A DNA stretch of 64,000 nucleotides, from the NCBI RefSeq assembly GCF_023276405.1, contig NZ_JALRMO010000001.1, positions 4,278,001-4,342,000 of the forward strand, given 5' to 3'. The stretch comes from Paenibacillus hamazuiensis. Its GTDB lineage: Bacteria > Bacillota > Bacilli > Paenibacillales > NBRC-103111. Positions within the stretch are counted from its first letter, which is position 1; each line of letters starts with the position of its first letter. A program made the position numbers and the translations under genes. Positions 1 to 9,293 of the stretch are shown here, one piece after another. Under the pieces are notes generated by a model. It searched no databases and was not told the origin of the DNA. It saw nothing but the letters and a program-made list of their open reading frames with translations.

Positions 1-351
1 TTGGAAAAAAAAGTATGCGAGCATCAGCGCAAACAGCGCCGCAAGCGAAGAGGAGCCCCCGAAAAATACCGTCAGCATGACGGCCGTACTGCCGGACAGC
101 AGCACAAGCAGCACCCGTTTTATATTATTCCAGCGGTCGCTCATGTAGCCCCAAAACGGATTCGCCACAATGGAAATAAACGGCCCGCCGGCCATAATCA
201 GACCGGTGTGCAGCGCCGAAACGCCGATCGATTTCATATAAAGCGGAAAAAAAGACGTGTAAACCGCAATCGCGCCGTAAATGAAAAAGTTAAAGCCCTT
301 GATCGCGGCAAACGACCGCACGTTCGTCCGACAGGCCGACTCCGCCTCCAT
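1..351 (-). CDS. MFS transporter, N-terminal part (runs off the window)
   Basis: Only the first 117 codons are present; the gene continues past base 1. The ATG at 351 follows a strong GGTAAGGGGGTGA ribosome site. The visible protein has a first membrane helix (KGFNFFIYGAIAVYTSFFPLY), then a second helix and the conserved loop NPFWGYMSDRWNNIKRVL, which matches the loop 2-3 signature (G-x-x-x-D-R-x-x-x-R/K) of the major facilitator superfamily. The pattern is closest to the MFS_1-like (LacY/nucleoside permease) group. It lies 36 bp downstream of the AraC-type regulator in the same direction, so it may be the last gene of the sugar operon and export or import a related compound. The substrate cannot be told. 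Confidence 0.8.
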   Translation of the reverse strand, partial: MEAESACRTNVRSFAAIKGFNFFIYGAIAVYTSFFPLYMKSIGVSALHTGLIMAGGPFISIVANPFWGYMSDRWNNIKRVLLVLLSGSTAVMLTVFFGGSSSLAALFALMLAYFFFQ

Positions 352-387
352 AACGTCTCACCCCCTTACCCGCACCCGCCTGCCGCC

Positions 388-1968
388 TTAAGCGGATGTC
401 GACTCGGCAATTTTACGGTACTGCGTAGGCGTAAGCCCCGTGTAGGACTTAAAGATCGAGCAGAAATATTTGTAATCGTTGTAGCCGACCTTTTCCGCGA
501 TCTCAAACACCCGGTCGTGCGTAGCGCTCAGCATCGCTTTGGCGTGCTCGATGCGCACCTCGTTCAAATATTCCGCAAAGCCTTTGCCGAAATATTGATT
601 GAACACGATGCTGAAATAATTCGGCGTAATTTGCAGCCACGCCGCCACTTCGGACGCCTTCACATCGCTGCTGTAGCGCGATTCGATATACTTTTTGACG
701 CGGTCGATCATCCAGTGGTTTTTGCCGTGGGCGGAGGAGCGGATCAGGTTAAACAGCGACTTCAGCTCGCCGCGAAGGAGCGACTCCAGCGACCGGTACG
801 AATTATGGGCAAAAAGATCGATGTCAACGGCCAGCAGCGCCTCGATCTCCTCCGAAAGGGCGGCGCTGCCGCTGCGCAGCCTGCGCCGGACGGCGATCTT
901 CAGCTCCTTGACGGCGAGCGCAATGTCGGCCGGATGGATGCCCTTCTCCCGGGCCGTCTCCATCAGCTCCGCCGCCGCCATGTCGAGCTCGGCCTCGCTG
1001 TCGCCGAAAAGCAAGCCGAGCATCCGGGTCTCCAGCTCGGCCGCGATCGAGGCGCCCCGGTTTTTGCGGCGGACCGCCGCCGCCTCGCCGATCAGCACCG
1101 TCCGCTCCTTAAGCGTCGGAATGAGCTGTACCGCCGCCATGGCCTCTTCAAAGCGGGCATAAGCTTCGGAAAACCCGTGGAAAACCGGGGAAATGCCGAT
1201 CAGCAGACGGCTTTCCTCCGCCTGCGGCACTGTAATCCCGGACAGCGCCGCCCTCAAGCCATCGATGTCCGCTGCACGGAATTCGATGCACAGCGTGACC
1301 AGCACGTTCGGATGCCAAAACAGCGAATACGCGTCAAGCCCCTCCCCGCCCAGCGCATCGTGAAGCGCATGCTCCCAATTGCGGCGCAGCGACTTGCGTT
1401 CTTCATCCGCCAGGCGGCCGGCCCACAGCCCGTAATTTTCCAACTGGCTGACGGCAAACCGAAAGCCGGTCGCTCCTTCCGGCACCGCAGGCCGATCCTC
1501 CCCTTCGGGGAAGGAGCCGCCGCTTTGCAGCAAACGGTTCAGCCAATGGAGCCAGCCGTCGCGTATATGCCGCTTGCGGCCTTCCGCTTCCTGTGCGAGC
1601 TCCTCTCCGATTCGGCGCACCATCGCCATCAGCTCGTCGATATCGACGGGCTTCAGCAAAAAATCCTCCACGCCGATGCGAATGGCTTGACGGGCGTATT
1701 CGAAGTCGTCGTATCCGCTGAGAATAATGATGCGGATATGCGGATACTTGCTTCTCAGCTCCCTGGACAAAGCCAGACCGTCCATTCCGTCCATGTGAAT
1801 ATCCGTCAGCACCAGATCGACCGGCTCCCGGGCGATCAGCTCCAGCGCTTCCGCTCCGTCGGAAGCTTCGCCGGTCACCGTGACGCCGACGGTATCCCAC
1901 GGAATCGTCTCCCGCAGCCCGCGGCATATGATCGGTTCGTCGTCGACAATTAACATTTTGATCGTCAT
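388..1968 (-). CDS. YesN-type response regulator with AraC-family DNA-binding domain
   Basis: 526 residues. An N-terminal receiver domain (about 4-120) has the acidic pocket D9/D10, the phospho-acceptor D56 (VLTDIHMDGMDG) and K106 (LLKPVD). The middle is a long linker, and the last ~100 residues are two helix-turn-helix units of the AraC type (ASEVAAWLQITPNYFSIVFNQ... and VFEIAEKVGYNDYKYF). I start at ATG 1968 (AGGTGG ribosome site), which overlaps the stop of the sensor kinase by ATGA, so the two are translationally coupled. It should be phosphorylated by that kinase and activate the neighbouring sugar-uptake genes, as in the YesM/YesN and LytS-like pairs of Bacillaceae. The sugar is unknown. 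Confidence 0.93.
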   Translation of the reverse strand: MTIKMLIVDDEPIICRGLRETIPWDTVGVTVTGEASDGAEALELIAREPVDLVLTDIHMDGMDGLALSRELRSKYPHIRIIILSGYDDFEYARQAIRIGVEDFLLKPVDIDELMAMVRRIGEELAQEAEGRKRHIRDGWLHWLNRLLQSGGSFPEGEDRPAVPEGATGFRFAVSQLENYGLWAGRLADEERKSLRRNWEHALHDALGGEGLDAYSLFWHPNVLVTLCIEFRAADIDGLRAALSGITVPQAEESRLLIGISPVFHGFSEAYARFEEAMAAVQLIPTLKERTVLIGEAAAVRRKNRGASIAAELETRMLGLLFGDSEAELDMAAAELMETAREKGIHPADIALAVKELKIAVRRRLRSGSAALSEEIEALLAVDIDLFAHNSYRSLESLLRGELKSLFNLIRSSAHGKNHWMIDRVKKYIESRYSSDVKASEVAAWLQITPNYFSIVFNQYFGKGFAEYLNEVRIEHAKAMLSATHDRVFEIAEKVGYNDYKYFCSIFKSYTGLTPTQYRKIAESTSA

Positions 1969-3758
1969 ACAGCCACCTGCCCGTTCGTCTGAATCGGAAT
2001 CCGCAGCCGGACGCAAGCTCCGGACCGGTTAAGCTCCGCGGGAAATTCCACGCCGTAGCCGCTGCCGTAAATCAGTCGGATGAGCTCGTGAATGTTCCAC
2101 AGCGCATGCCCGGTCAGCCGCTCATCCCCGTTTTTTTCCGCTAACGCCCGGCGAATGTCGCGCAGCTTCTCCTCCGTAAAGCCGGCACCGGTGTCCGCTA
2201 CATCGATGATCAATTCATCCTGCGTCCCCCGGTAGCAGCGCACATCGATCCTGCCCCGCTTGCGCGCCACAAAGCCGTGTTTGATGCTGTTTTCCACGAG
2301 CGGTTGAATCAATCGGCGCGGCAGAAGGACGTTCTCCAGCGACGCCTCCATATGCAGCGTGAAAACCAGCCTGCTGCCCATCCGCTTTTGCTGCAAATTC
2401 AAATACGAGCGGACGAACTCGAGCTCGCCTTCCAGCGTGGCGATCTGCTTTTCCCGGTTCATGCTCATCCGGAAAAAGCCGGACAGCGCTTCGATGAGCT
2501 GGCTCGTTTCCTGGGCTTTCTCCAGCCGGGCCGTCCAGCGGATCATGTCCAGCGTGTTGTACAGAAAATGCGGATCCATCTGGCTTTGCAAAATGCGCAG
2601 CTCGGATTCCTTCTGCCGGATTTCCAGCTTGTATTTGTTGTCGATCAAATCCTTGATCGTCTGCACCATATTGTTGAAATGTCGGCCCAGCTCGCCAATC
2701 TCATCGTGCGTGCGGACCGTCACACGGGCGGAAAAGTCGCCGGTCTTCAGCCGGCTCGTCTGTTTCTTCAGCTCCAGCATCGGGCGGATGATCGCCAGCT
2801 CAAAGCCGATCAAGGCCAGCACGCCGAAAACAAAAAGCGCCAGAAACAGCACCTGCAGCGATATTTTCAGCGTGCTTGTCTTGGCGACGATCGCCTCGTC
2901 CTTGACCAAAGCGACCAGACTCCAGCCGGTGGATCGCATCTGCCTGCTGATAACCGAATACGTTTTGCCTTCATATTTGATGGCGGACACCTGCCCGGGA
3001 AATTGGCGGACCGTCTCGATCAGCCCGGGCACCGGGTATGGCCGGCCGATCAGCTGCTTGTCGTTATCGAACAGCACCGTGCCGTCCGGCCGTAAAATGA
3101 ACAGCGAGCCCTGGTCCTTCGGAACGGCGGCGGCCAGAAGCGTGGAAATTTCCGCTTCGTTCAGCCTGACGATGACCATTCCGACCGAGGTGGCCGGATC
3201 GTCAAACGAATTGATCAACCGGAATAAGGAAATGACACGCTTCGGTCCGGTCCAGGCGCTGACCAACGGGTACGAATCGGACCAGACGACCCCGCCCCGG
3301 TTCGACCTGGCCAGCTCCATCCAGGGCTGCTCGGGCCCGTCGACCGGCTCGCCGAGCTGCATCGCATTGCCATTCAGGCCCTTCAGTGTAATCGATTTGA
3401 TATAATTTTTGGACATCAGCTGGAAGGCGACGAAACCTTCGATCGATTCCCGGTCCGACTTCAGCCGGTCCTGCGTCTCTGGCGTTTCCGGAGTTTGCAT
3501 GAAGCTGCGGAAATCCTTTTGATAAATCATATAATCCGTCATATCTTCCACGGCCTTCATTTTCTCAAACAGGTTCATCTCGATCGTTCCGAGGTTTTTC
3601 TCGGTGGAACTGACGAACTGCTGCCGCAGGATCGCATCGTATCTGTTCAGAAACACATACCCGACAAACAGCGATGGAAGCGTGACCAAGAGGACGAAAA
3701 TCGCAACCGATTTCTTGCGCAAGCTGACGCTCCCGAGTTTCGCCGGCTTCCACTTCAC
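1965..3758 (-). CDS. YesM-type sensor histidine kinase
   Basis: About 597 residues from a GTG at 3758 preceded by GGGGAGGGGGA; an in-frame ATG at 3794 would add 12 residues but has no clear ribosome site. There is one membrane helix near the N-terminus (AIFVLLVTLPSLFVGYVF), an extracellular sensor of ~250 residues, and a second helix (LFLALFVFGVLALIGFELAI). A HAMP linker follows, then the His_kinase domain with SQMDPHFLYNTLDMI (phospho-histidine in PHF.YN) and a C-terminal HATPase with VENSIKHGF and DTGAGF. This is the LytS/YesM kinase class. It sits between the permease genes and its regulator, so it probably senses the transported sugar or its binding protein. Confidence 0.92.
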   Translation of the reverse strand: MKWKPAKLGSVSLRKKSVAIFVLLVTLPSLFVGYVFLNRYDAILRQQFVSSTEKNLGTIEMNLFEKMKAVEDMTDYMIYQKDFRSFMQTPETPETQDRLKSDRESIEGFVAFQLMSKNYIKSITLKGLNGNAMQLGEPVDGPEQPWMELARSNRGGVVWSDSYPLVSAWTGPKRVISLFRLINSFDDPATSVGMVIVRLNEAEISTLLAAAVPKDQGSLFILRPDGTVLFDNDKQLIGRPYPVPGLIETVRQFPGQVSAIKYEGKTYSVISRQMRSTGWSLVALVKDEAIVAKTSTLKISLQVLFLALFVFGVLALIGFELAIIRPMLELKKQTSRLKTGDFSARVTVRTHDEIGELGRHFNNMVQTIKDLIDNKYKLEIRQKESELRILQSQMDPHFLYNTLDMIRWTARLEKAQETSQLIEALSGFFRMSMNREKQIATLEGELEFVRSYLNLQQKRMGSRLVFTLHMEASLENVLLPRRLIQPLVENSIKHGFVARKRGRIDVRCYRGTQDELIIDVADTGAGFTEEKLRDIRRALAEKNGDERLTGHALWNIHELIRLIYGSGYGVEFPAELNRSGACVRLRIPIQTNGQVAV

Positions 3759-3870
3759 GCAGGCTCCCCCTCCCCGGCACGGGCAGCTTCTCATCAGGAA
3801 TCAGCTGCCGAAAATGCCGCCTTTTTATCCATCATAAAAGAAGTTTCGGGAGGAATCTACCGGAAAATAT

Positions 3871-4698
3871 TCAACCTTTTACCGCACCGGCCGTCATTCC
3901 CTGCACCAGCTGCTTTTCCAGCAGCATATAAAAGATCAGCACCGGCGCGAGCGCCATCGTCAAAGCCGCCATCTGCATCGTCTGAAACTTCGTTTCCGTA
4001 CCGGCAAAGTTCGCCAGCCCGAGCGGCAGCGTTTTGAGTCCGTTTTTGCTGATTAATACCAAAGCGAACAAAAATTCATTCCAATTGTAAATGAAGTTGA
4101 TGATGACGACCGTAGCCAGCGCAGGCCTGGTCATCGGCAGGACGATCGACCAGAAAATCCGGTACGCACCTCCCCCGTCGATGATGGCGGATTCCTCGAT
4201 ATCTTTCGGAAACGACTTCATGAAGCCGACGAGAATAAATATCGTGATGGACAGATGGAACGCCGTGTAGGGAAGCACGAGAGAAAGCTGGGTGTTCAGC
4301 AGCCCTAGCTTTTTCATCAAGGAAAAAATAGGAACAAGCGTGGCGTGAATCGGAATCGTCATCCCGACGATAAAGAGACCGTACACCCACTTCGACCAGC
4401 GAAATTCGAATCTGGCTATAAAATACGAGCATAAGGCGCCGAGCAGCACCGTGAGTACGATTGCGGCCGCCGTTACGAGCAGGCTGTTCCAGAAATATGT
4501 GCCGAGATGGGCGACCTTCCATGCCTTCGGATAGTTGCTGAAATCCCACAGCTTCGGCCAGCCTACCGGGTTCACCGAAAATTCTTCCTCGGATTTGAAG
4601 GAACTGACGATCATCCAAAGGATAGGAATAATGTTCGCCAAACAAAGCACGGCCAGAAACGAGTGGATGACCGATATTTTAAAACGTGATGTTTGCAT
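3871..4698 (-). CDS. Carbohydrate ABC transporter permease (MalG/LacG type)
   Basis: 275 residues, six predicted membrane helices starting at ISVIHSFLAVLCLANIIPILW. The cytoplasmic EAA loop that docks the ATPase reads ESAIIDGGGAYRIFWSIVLP, the classical E-A/S-A---D-G---------I-LP pattern. The length is typical of the second permease of CUT1 sugar importers. It follows the other permease by 26 bp and is followed 112 bp on by the kinase gene. No ATPase gene is present, which is usual for CUT1 systems in Bacillaceae that share the MsmX/MsmK ATPase. Confidence 0.93.
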   Translation of the reverse strand: MQTSRFKISVIHSFLAVLCLANIIPILWMIVSSFKSEEEFSVNPVGWPKLWDFSNYPKAWKVAHLGTYFWNSLLVTAAAIVLTVLLGALCSYFIARFEFRWSKWVYGLFIVGMTIPIHATLVPIFSLMKKLGLLNTQLSLVLPYTAFHLSITIFILVGFMKSFPKDIEESAIIDGGGAYRIFWSIVLPMTRPALATVVIINFIYNWNEFLFALVLISKNGLKTLPLGLANFAGTETKFQTMQMAALTMALAPVLIFYMLLEKQLVQGMTAGAVKG

Positions 4699-4724
4699 GG
4701 CTCCTCCTTCTCTGCCGTTACGGT

Positions 4725-5597
4725 TTACCGGCTGCGCCTCGTCAGCAAATTTGCCGCGTAGATGGCGATCAGGCTGAACAGCAGAATCAGCATGGAAATC
4801 GCGCTTCCGTAACCGAAGTCCGCATTTTGGAACGCATTGTTGTACATGTAGATCGTCATCACCTCGGTGTTATGCGCGGGACCTCCGGCCGTCATCACGT
4901 AAATGAGATCGAAAACGCGGAAGCTGTTGCTGATGGCGAAAATCAGCGTGACCCAGATCGTTTCCTTCAGCAGCGGCAAAGTCACGTACCAAAATCGTCT
5001 CCAGCCGGTCGCCCCGTCCATAACGGCGGCTTCCTTTATTTCCTCGGAAATATTTTGTAAAGCCGCAAGAAAGATGACCATGTAAAACCCGTAGTTTTGC
5101 CAAATATAGGCAATGCTTACCGATAGCATGCCGAGCTTCGGGCTGCCGAGCCAATCCTGCCGCCATTGCTCCAGGCCGATCAAACCGAGCAGGCCGTTGA
5201 GCAGGCCGGATTCAATCCGGAACACCATCCCCCAAATCATCGATACGATGACGGCCGAAATGACGACGGGTAAAAACAGCACCGACCGGTAAACCTTAAG
5301 CCCTTTGAGCGACCGGTTCAGCAGCAGCGCGAAAAACAATCCGAGCGGCATTTGTCCGAAAATGCCGGTAACCATCATGAAAAGGTTGTTTTGCACACTT
5401 TTCCAGAAAATGTCATCTTTTAGAGCTGCCGTAAAATTATCGATGCCGATGAATTTCATCGGGGATAATCCGTCCCAATTGTAAAACGAATAATAGAAGG
5501 ACATGCCGATCGGCACGAGCGCGATCCCGATATAAATCGCCAGCGCCGGCAGCATTCCGATAAATGCGCTCCACCCGGCCCGTTTCAATGCGTGCAT
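4725..5597 (-). CDS. Carbohydrate ABC transporter permease (MalF/UgpA type)
   Basis: 290 residues from ATG 5597 (GGGAGG seven bases upstream); a longer reading to 5714 has no ribosome site. Six membrane helices begin at GWSAFIGMLPALAIYIGIALVPI. The EAA loop is EAAVMDGATGWRRFWYVTLP. This is the first permease partner of a CUT1 importer, forming the membrane channel with the gene at 3871. About 100 bp separate it from the dehydrogenase gene upstream, so an internal promoter or RNA processing site is possible, but I see no clear one. Confidence 0.93.
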   Translation of the reverse strand: MHALKRAGWSAFIGMLPALAIYIGIALVPIGMSFYYSFYNWDGLSPMKFIGIDNFTAALKDDIFWKSVQNNLFMMVTGIFGQMPLGLFFALLLNRSLKGLKVYRSVLFLPVVISAVIVSMIWGMVFRIESGLLNGLLGLIGLEQWRQDWLGSPKLGMLSVSIAYIWQNYGFYMVIFLAALQNISEEIKEAAVMDGATGWRRFWYVTLPLLKETIWVTLIFAISNSFRVFDLIYVMTAGGPAHNTEVMTIYMYNNAFQNADFGYGSAISMLILLFSLIAIYAANLLTRRSR

Positions 5598-5697
5598 ACG
5601 CACCCTCCCTTCACGTATCTTGTCGCAGCCTGAGCGAAAACGGGTTAGTTGCGGTCGCGTATCGATTCCTCCGCTCCCTTTTCGCCGGACCTTAAGG

Positions 5698-6825
5698 TTA
5701 TATGTTGACAGCAAGTGAACGGGAGGTTTCCTTGACTTCGTCCGCGGTAACTTCGCGGCCTTGCGTGTGGGAAATATACAATCCTTCGCCGATCAGCTGC
5801 ACGGCCAGCGCAAGCTCCGCCGTCGGCAAGAGCGGGACGCGTCCTTGCAGCGCCGCTATCCAGTGGCGCTGCGACGAATCGCAGGCATCCTCGTTTTCCC
5901 TCATGCGGTGCCAGCGAATGTCCATCCGGTTCAAATCGACGGTGCTGTTCAAATCAAGGTCGGCCACGGTCGTATGGAAGCTGAATTCGCCGGTCTGCTC
6001 GCCGGAATGATAAGAGGGAAGGCGGATTCCGCCCTTCGAGCCGACGATGCTGCTGCCCTCCACGCCTCCGAGGTGAACCGCCCACGCCTCAAAAATATCC
6101 AGCGTTACGCCGTTTTCCAAAGTCACAAAGCCGGTCGCCAGCTCCTCCACGTCGAAGCCGCTTTCCTCGCGGCGCTGCCGGTCCATGTCCATTTCCTGGT
6201 ACATTCTGCCCGTCATCCGCACCACACCGGTCGTGCCGAGCAAATACAGCATTTGCGCGATATGATAAACTCCCATATCAAGCAGCGCACCGCCGCCGGC
6301 GGAAGCCTTCCGCGTGAAATGCGCCGTTCCGAAGCCGTCTACGAAAGGCCTGCCCCGGCGGCGAAAACCGTTCGAGCGCGCGTGGAACAAAGTGCCGAGC
6401 TGCCCGTCCGCGATCAGCGCCTTCGCCGCCTTCGTCTCCTTCTTGTACAGCGTCCCCAGCTGAATATGCAGCATCCTGCCGCATTCGCGGGACGCCTCCA
6501 CCATGGCCTGCCCGTCGAAATAGGAGCCGGCGATCGGCTTTTCGCAGTATACGTGTTTGCCGGCGCGAAGCGCGGCGATGGTCAGCGGCGCATGAAAGTT
6601 ATTATGCAGGCAGACGTCCACCGCATCGATATCGTCTCTTGCCAGCATGTCCCTGAAGTCGGCGTAAACGTGCGGGATGCCGTATTTCTCCGCCACCGCG
6701 CGGGCTTCCTGCCCGTTAATGTCGCACACGGCGACCACCGACGCGCCGGGAATGCCCGCATACTCCTCCAGGTGCGCTTTTCCGATGATGCCGACGCCGA
6801 CGACGCCCAATCTGATTTGCCGCAA
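5698..6825 (-). CDS. Gfo/Idh/MocA family oxidoreductase
   Basis: 375 residues. A Rossmann fold at the N-terminus has GVVGVGIIGKAHLEEY, followed by the family motif CEKPIAGS (the Lys of E-K-P is the usual catalytic/cofactor residue) and a C-terminal alpha/beta domain. Start: the upstream gene ends with TAA, one base later comes TTG at 6825, with GGAGGG eight bases before it; no ATG is available. This gene and the isomerase are therefore nearly fused (TAAATTG). These NAD(P)-dependent enzymes oxidise or reduce sugars and inositols. Next to a TIM-barrel isomerase and a sugar importer, it probably acts in the catabolism of the imported carbohydrate. Confidence 0.9.
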   Translation of the reverse strand: MRQIRLGVVGVGIIGKAHLEEYAGIPGASVVAVCDINGQEARAVAEKYGIPHVYADFRDMLARDDIDAVDVCLHNNFHAPLTIAALRAGKHVYCEKPIAGSYFDGQAMVEASRECGRMLHIQLGTLYKKETKAAKALIADGQLGTLFHARSNGFRRRGRPFVDGFGTAHFTRKASAGGGALLDMGVYHIAQMLYLLGTTGVVRMTGRMYQEMDMDRQRREESGFDVEELATGFVTLENGVTLDIFEAWAVHLGGVEGSSIVGSKGGIRLPSYHSGEQTGEFSFHTTVADLDLNSTVDLNRMDIRWHRMRENEDACDSSQRHWIAALQGRVPLLPTAELALAVQLIGEGLYISHTQGREVTADEVKETSRSLAVNI

Positions 6826-6826
6826 T

Positions 6827-7666
6827 TTACGTCCCTCCGTTTCCTTGTCCGTCCGCCGGCGAGCCGGCCCGCGCCAGCAAGCGTTTCGCCGAAGCAAGCG
6901 CCCATTCCAGCTCGATGTAAGGATGGGCCGGAGCGTTATACTCGACGGCCCAGTACCCGCGATAGCCGCGATCCGTCAGCATCCGCATGATGTTCACCGT
7001 ATCCTCCGAGGCTGCCGCTTTCGCGTCGAGATGCACGTGGTTTACCCACGGCGCGAGAAGCGGCTCCCCCTGCGGCGCTCCCTCCTGCCAGCGGCCGATG
7101 TGCAGCAGCACGCCGTATCCCGGATGATCGACCGCTTCGGCAAGCTCCTTCATCCATACCGGGTCCAGGGAGATGCCGGTATGGTTTTCCGGCCCTACCG
7201 TGTATCCGCCGTCGGCGGCGCGCTGCGCATATTCGCGGTAACGTTCGACCGTGTAGGCGAACTGCTCTTCGCTGCGCTCCACCGGCCCCCGGCTCGTATC
7301 GATGCGAACCGTACGTGCGCCAAGCAGCTCGGCCGCCCGCAAATAATCGAGCGCGTTTCGGTGCAGCCGCTCCCGGATGACGGGGTCCGGGTCCCAAATA
7401 TGGGCCCGGTCCACCGCGAAATTGGCGACGGTCAGCTCTTTTTCATCCAGCGATGCTTTGATTTTTCGAAGTGTATCGTCATCCGCAACCGGATAGAAAA
7501 AGTCGTCCCGGTTCGTGAAAAATCCGTTCCATAAATCGACCGACCGCAGCCCGAAGCGGTGCCGGACGGTTTCCAGATATCCGAATATATCCATTTCCCC
7601 GCTGCTCAGCAGCTGATAAAAGGAGAAACCTCCGATAGAAACGTTAGACAGGTATAAAGCGCTCAA
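6827..7666 (-). CDS. Sugar phosphate isomerase/epimerase (AP endonuclease 2 TIM-barrel family)
   Basis: 279 residues. The TIM-barrel family is shown by the strand-end motifs AVDRAHIWDPDP, VRIDTSRGP, VGPENHTGISLDP, HIGRWQEG, HVHLDAKA and WAVEYNAP, which carry the usual metal-binding Glu, His and Asp residues of xylose-isomerase-like enzymes. The start is a TTG at 7666 with GGGAGG ten bases upstream. It sits between the binding-protein gene and the Gfo/Idh/MocA gene in one operon, a pairing common in inositol and rare-sugar pathways. The exact substrate is not deducible. Confidence 0.85.
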   Translation of the reverse strand: MSALYLSNVSIGGFSFYQLLSSGEMDIFGYLETVRHRFGLRSVDLWNGFFTNRDDFFYPVADDDTLRKIKASLDEKELTVANFAVDRAHIWDPDPVIRERLHRNALDYLRAAELLGARTVRIDTSRGPVERSEEQFAYTVERYREYAQRAADGGYTVGPENHTGISLDPVWMKELAEAVDHPGYGVLLHIGRWQEGAPQGEPLLAPWVNHVHLDAKAAASEDTVNIMRMLTDRGYRGYWAVEYNAPAHPYIELEWALASAKRLLARAGSPADGQGNGGT

Positions 7667-7773
7667 AGTTTACTTACCTCCCTCGTGCAATCGCGGCTAA
7701 CGCGAAAGTGGGGCTGCCGATAAATCGGTGGGAATGGGCTCCTCCCATTTAATCAACCGCCTCCGGTGCGGCG

Positions 7774-9102
7774 TTATTTTTTGCCCTTGTCGACGGCGTC
7801 CTGCATTTCCTTGGCGATCTGCTCCGCGGTTTTCTGCTTGGTGATGATCGCCTGGATGCCGTTTTCCAGCGCATCCTTGACCGCCGGCTGCATGACGCTG
7901 TCGAACACAAGCGCCGAACCGTTTTGCGTCAGCTTGAGCATCTCTTTCAAATAAGGGTTCGTATCCGCCGGAGCGTCGACCTTGGCCGGCACGACGATGC
8001 CTTTGCTCATCAGATTTTGATACAGCTCGGGAGCGTAAAAATATTTCAGAAACTTCAGCGCCGCTTCCTTCTTCGCCCCGCTCAGCGATTTGCTGAGCCC
8101 GATGCCGTATTGGATGACGCCCGCGCTTTTCGTCGGGTCGCCTTTGCCGCCCTCAATCGCCGGGAACAGCGCGATGCCGATATTGTCGGCGGCCGCTTTA
8201 TCCGAATTGCCGCTGCGGAATTTCGTATCGATGGTGGAGCTGGTCATCGTCATGGCCGCTTTCTTTTGCAGGAAATAGTCCTGCTGCTGCACTTCGTCCA
8301 TCGTGTTGATGTCCGAATTGAAGGCATCGAGCTTGACGAGATCGGACACCACATTCAGCGCCTTCACATAATCGGGATCGGTAAACTTCGCTTCCCCCTT
8401 GTTTACCTTCGGCAGGAAGTCGCTTCCGGTGATACGGTCTTCGACCGCGGACATGAAGGTGGACTGCATCGGCCACCTGTTTTTGTTCCCGATCGCAAGC
8501 GGCGTGACTCCGGAAGCCTTCAGCTTCTTCACCAGCTCCAGGAAGTCGGAGTACGTTTTCGGAAACTCGTTGTAGCCGACCTTGGCGAGCATGTCCTTGT
8601 GGTAATAGATGATGTCGACAAACGTCATCTTGGTCGGAATCGCATATTGCTTGCCGTTCACGTTATAGCCGGCGAGCGCCTGCGGAGGCAGGATATTTTT
8701 CCAGTTGTCCATAATTTCGTCGATCGGCATCAGCACGTCGGCGGCAATATACGGCTCCATTTCCACACTCGGAAAAAGCACGAACATATCCGGCATGCTG
8801 TTGCCTGCCGCCTCGGTGCGGAGCTTGGTGCGGTATTGGGCGGAAGGAATGTCCTGCGCTTCGATCTTGATATCCGGATTTTGCTCGAGAAACTTTTGAA
8901 TTCTTTCCTTATACAGCGTATTGTCCACGTTCGGGGTGGACCAGTTGTATTCCATCGTCAGCGTGACGGTTTCTTTTTTGTCCTTCGCCTGACCGGAACC
9001 TTGCTGCTGGGTGGGACCGGCAGTATCTCCGCATCCTGTTAAGGCTGCGGTCAAAGCGATGGAAGCGGCAATCAGCATCGTTTTGCGAACCGGCTTTTTC
9101 AT
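7774..9102 (-). CDS. Extracellular solute-binding lipoprotein (family 1, sugar ABC importer)
   Basis: 442 residues. ATG 9102 has a GAAGGAGAGGG ribosome site. The N-terminus is a lipoprotein signal (MKKPVRKTMLIAASIALTAA followed by the lipobox LTGC), so the mature protein is anchored outside the membrane through Cys22 or so. The rest is a family 1 periplasmic-binding fold, with a typical opening (TLTMEYNWSTP, then IQKFLEQNPDIKIEAQ). It is the first gene of the operon and delivers the sugar to the permeases at 4725 and 3871. The 107-bp gap to the next gene may allow the usual excess of binding protein over permease. Confidence 0.94.
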   Translation of the reverse strand: MKKPVRKTMLIAASIALTAALTGCGDTAGPTQQQGSGQAKDKKETVTLTMEYNWSTPNVDNTLYKERIQKFLEQNPDIKIEAQDIPSAQYRTKLRTEAAGNSMPDMFVLFPSVEMEPYIAADVLMPIDEIMDNWKNILPPQALAGYNVNGKQYAIPTKMTFVDIIYYHKDMLAKVGYNEFPKTYSDFLELVKKLKASGVTPLAIGNKNRWPMQSTFMSAVEDRITGSDFLPKVNKGEAKFTDPDYVKALNVVSDLVKLDAFNSDINTMDEVQQQDYFLQKKAAMTMTSSTIDTKFRSGNSDKAAADNIGIALFPAIEGGKGDPTKSAGVIQYGIGLSKSLSGAKKEAALKFLKYFYAPELYQNLMSKGIVVPAKVDAPADTNPYLKEMLKLTQNGSALVFDSVMQPAVKDALENGIQAIITKQKTAEQIAKEMQDAVDKGKK

Positions 9103-9156
9103 GGGACCCTCTCCTTCATTTATGTGATTTTTATTTACACCGAACCTCACACCGTC

Positions 9157-9162
9157 ATTATA
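9157..9162 (-). promoter_or_regulatory. Candidate -10 element of the sugar operon
   Basis: On the minus strand the hexamer is TATAAT, placed about 55 bp before the ATG of the binding-protein gene. The matching -35 is weak (TGGTTA, 18 bp upstream), which would fit a promoter that needs the AraC-type activator. The hexamer is seen directly; the role is inferred. Confidence 0.45.
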
Positions 9163-9277
9163 TCTCGGCATGTATCCGCTTAACCATCCCACAGAATTAC
9201 AATTGTATTCAAATTTTTAAGATAAAATCGAATTTTCGGCGTTTGCCCATTGATTTATGTTAGATTATATAACATTT

Positions 9278-9293
9278 AAGTAAGCGTATACAG
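9278..9293. promoter_or_regulatory. cre-like site (CcpA operator candidate)
   Basis: AAGTAAGCGTATACAG agrees with the Bacillus consensus WTGNAARCGNWWWCAW at 14 of 16 positions. It lies about 175 bp upstream of the sugar operon. That is far from the -10 candidate, so repression by CcpA would act at a distance or on another promoter. A chance match is possible. Confidence 0.35.

Noticed and set aside
1-1953. Plus-strand open frame of 650 codons at the window start
   Set aside because: Antisense to the MFS and response-regulator genes; no ribosome site and no recognisable domain.
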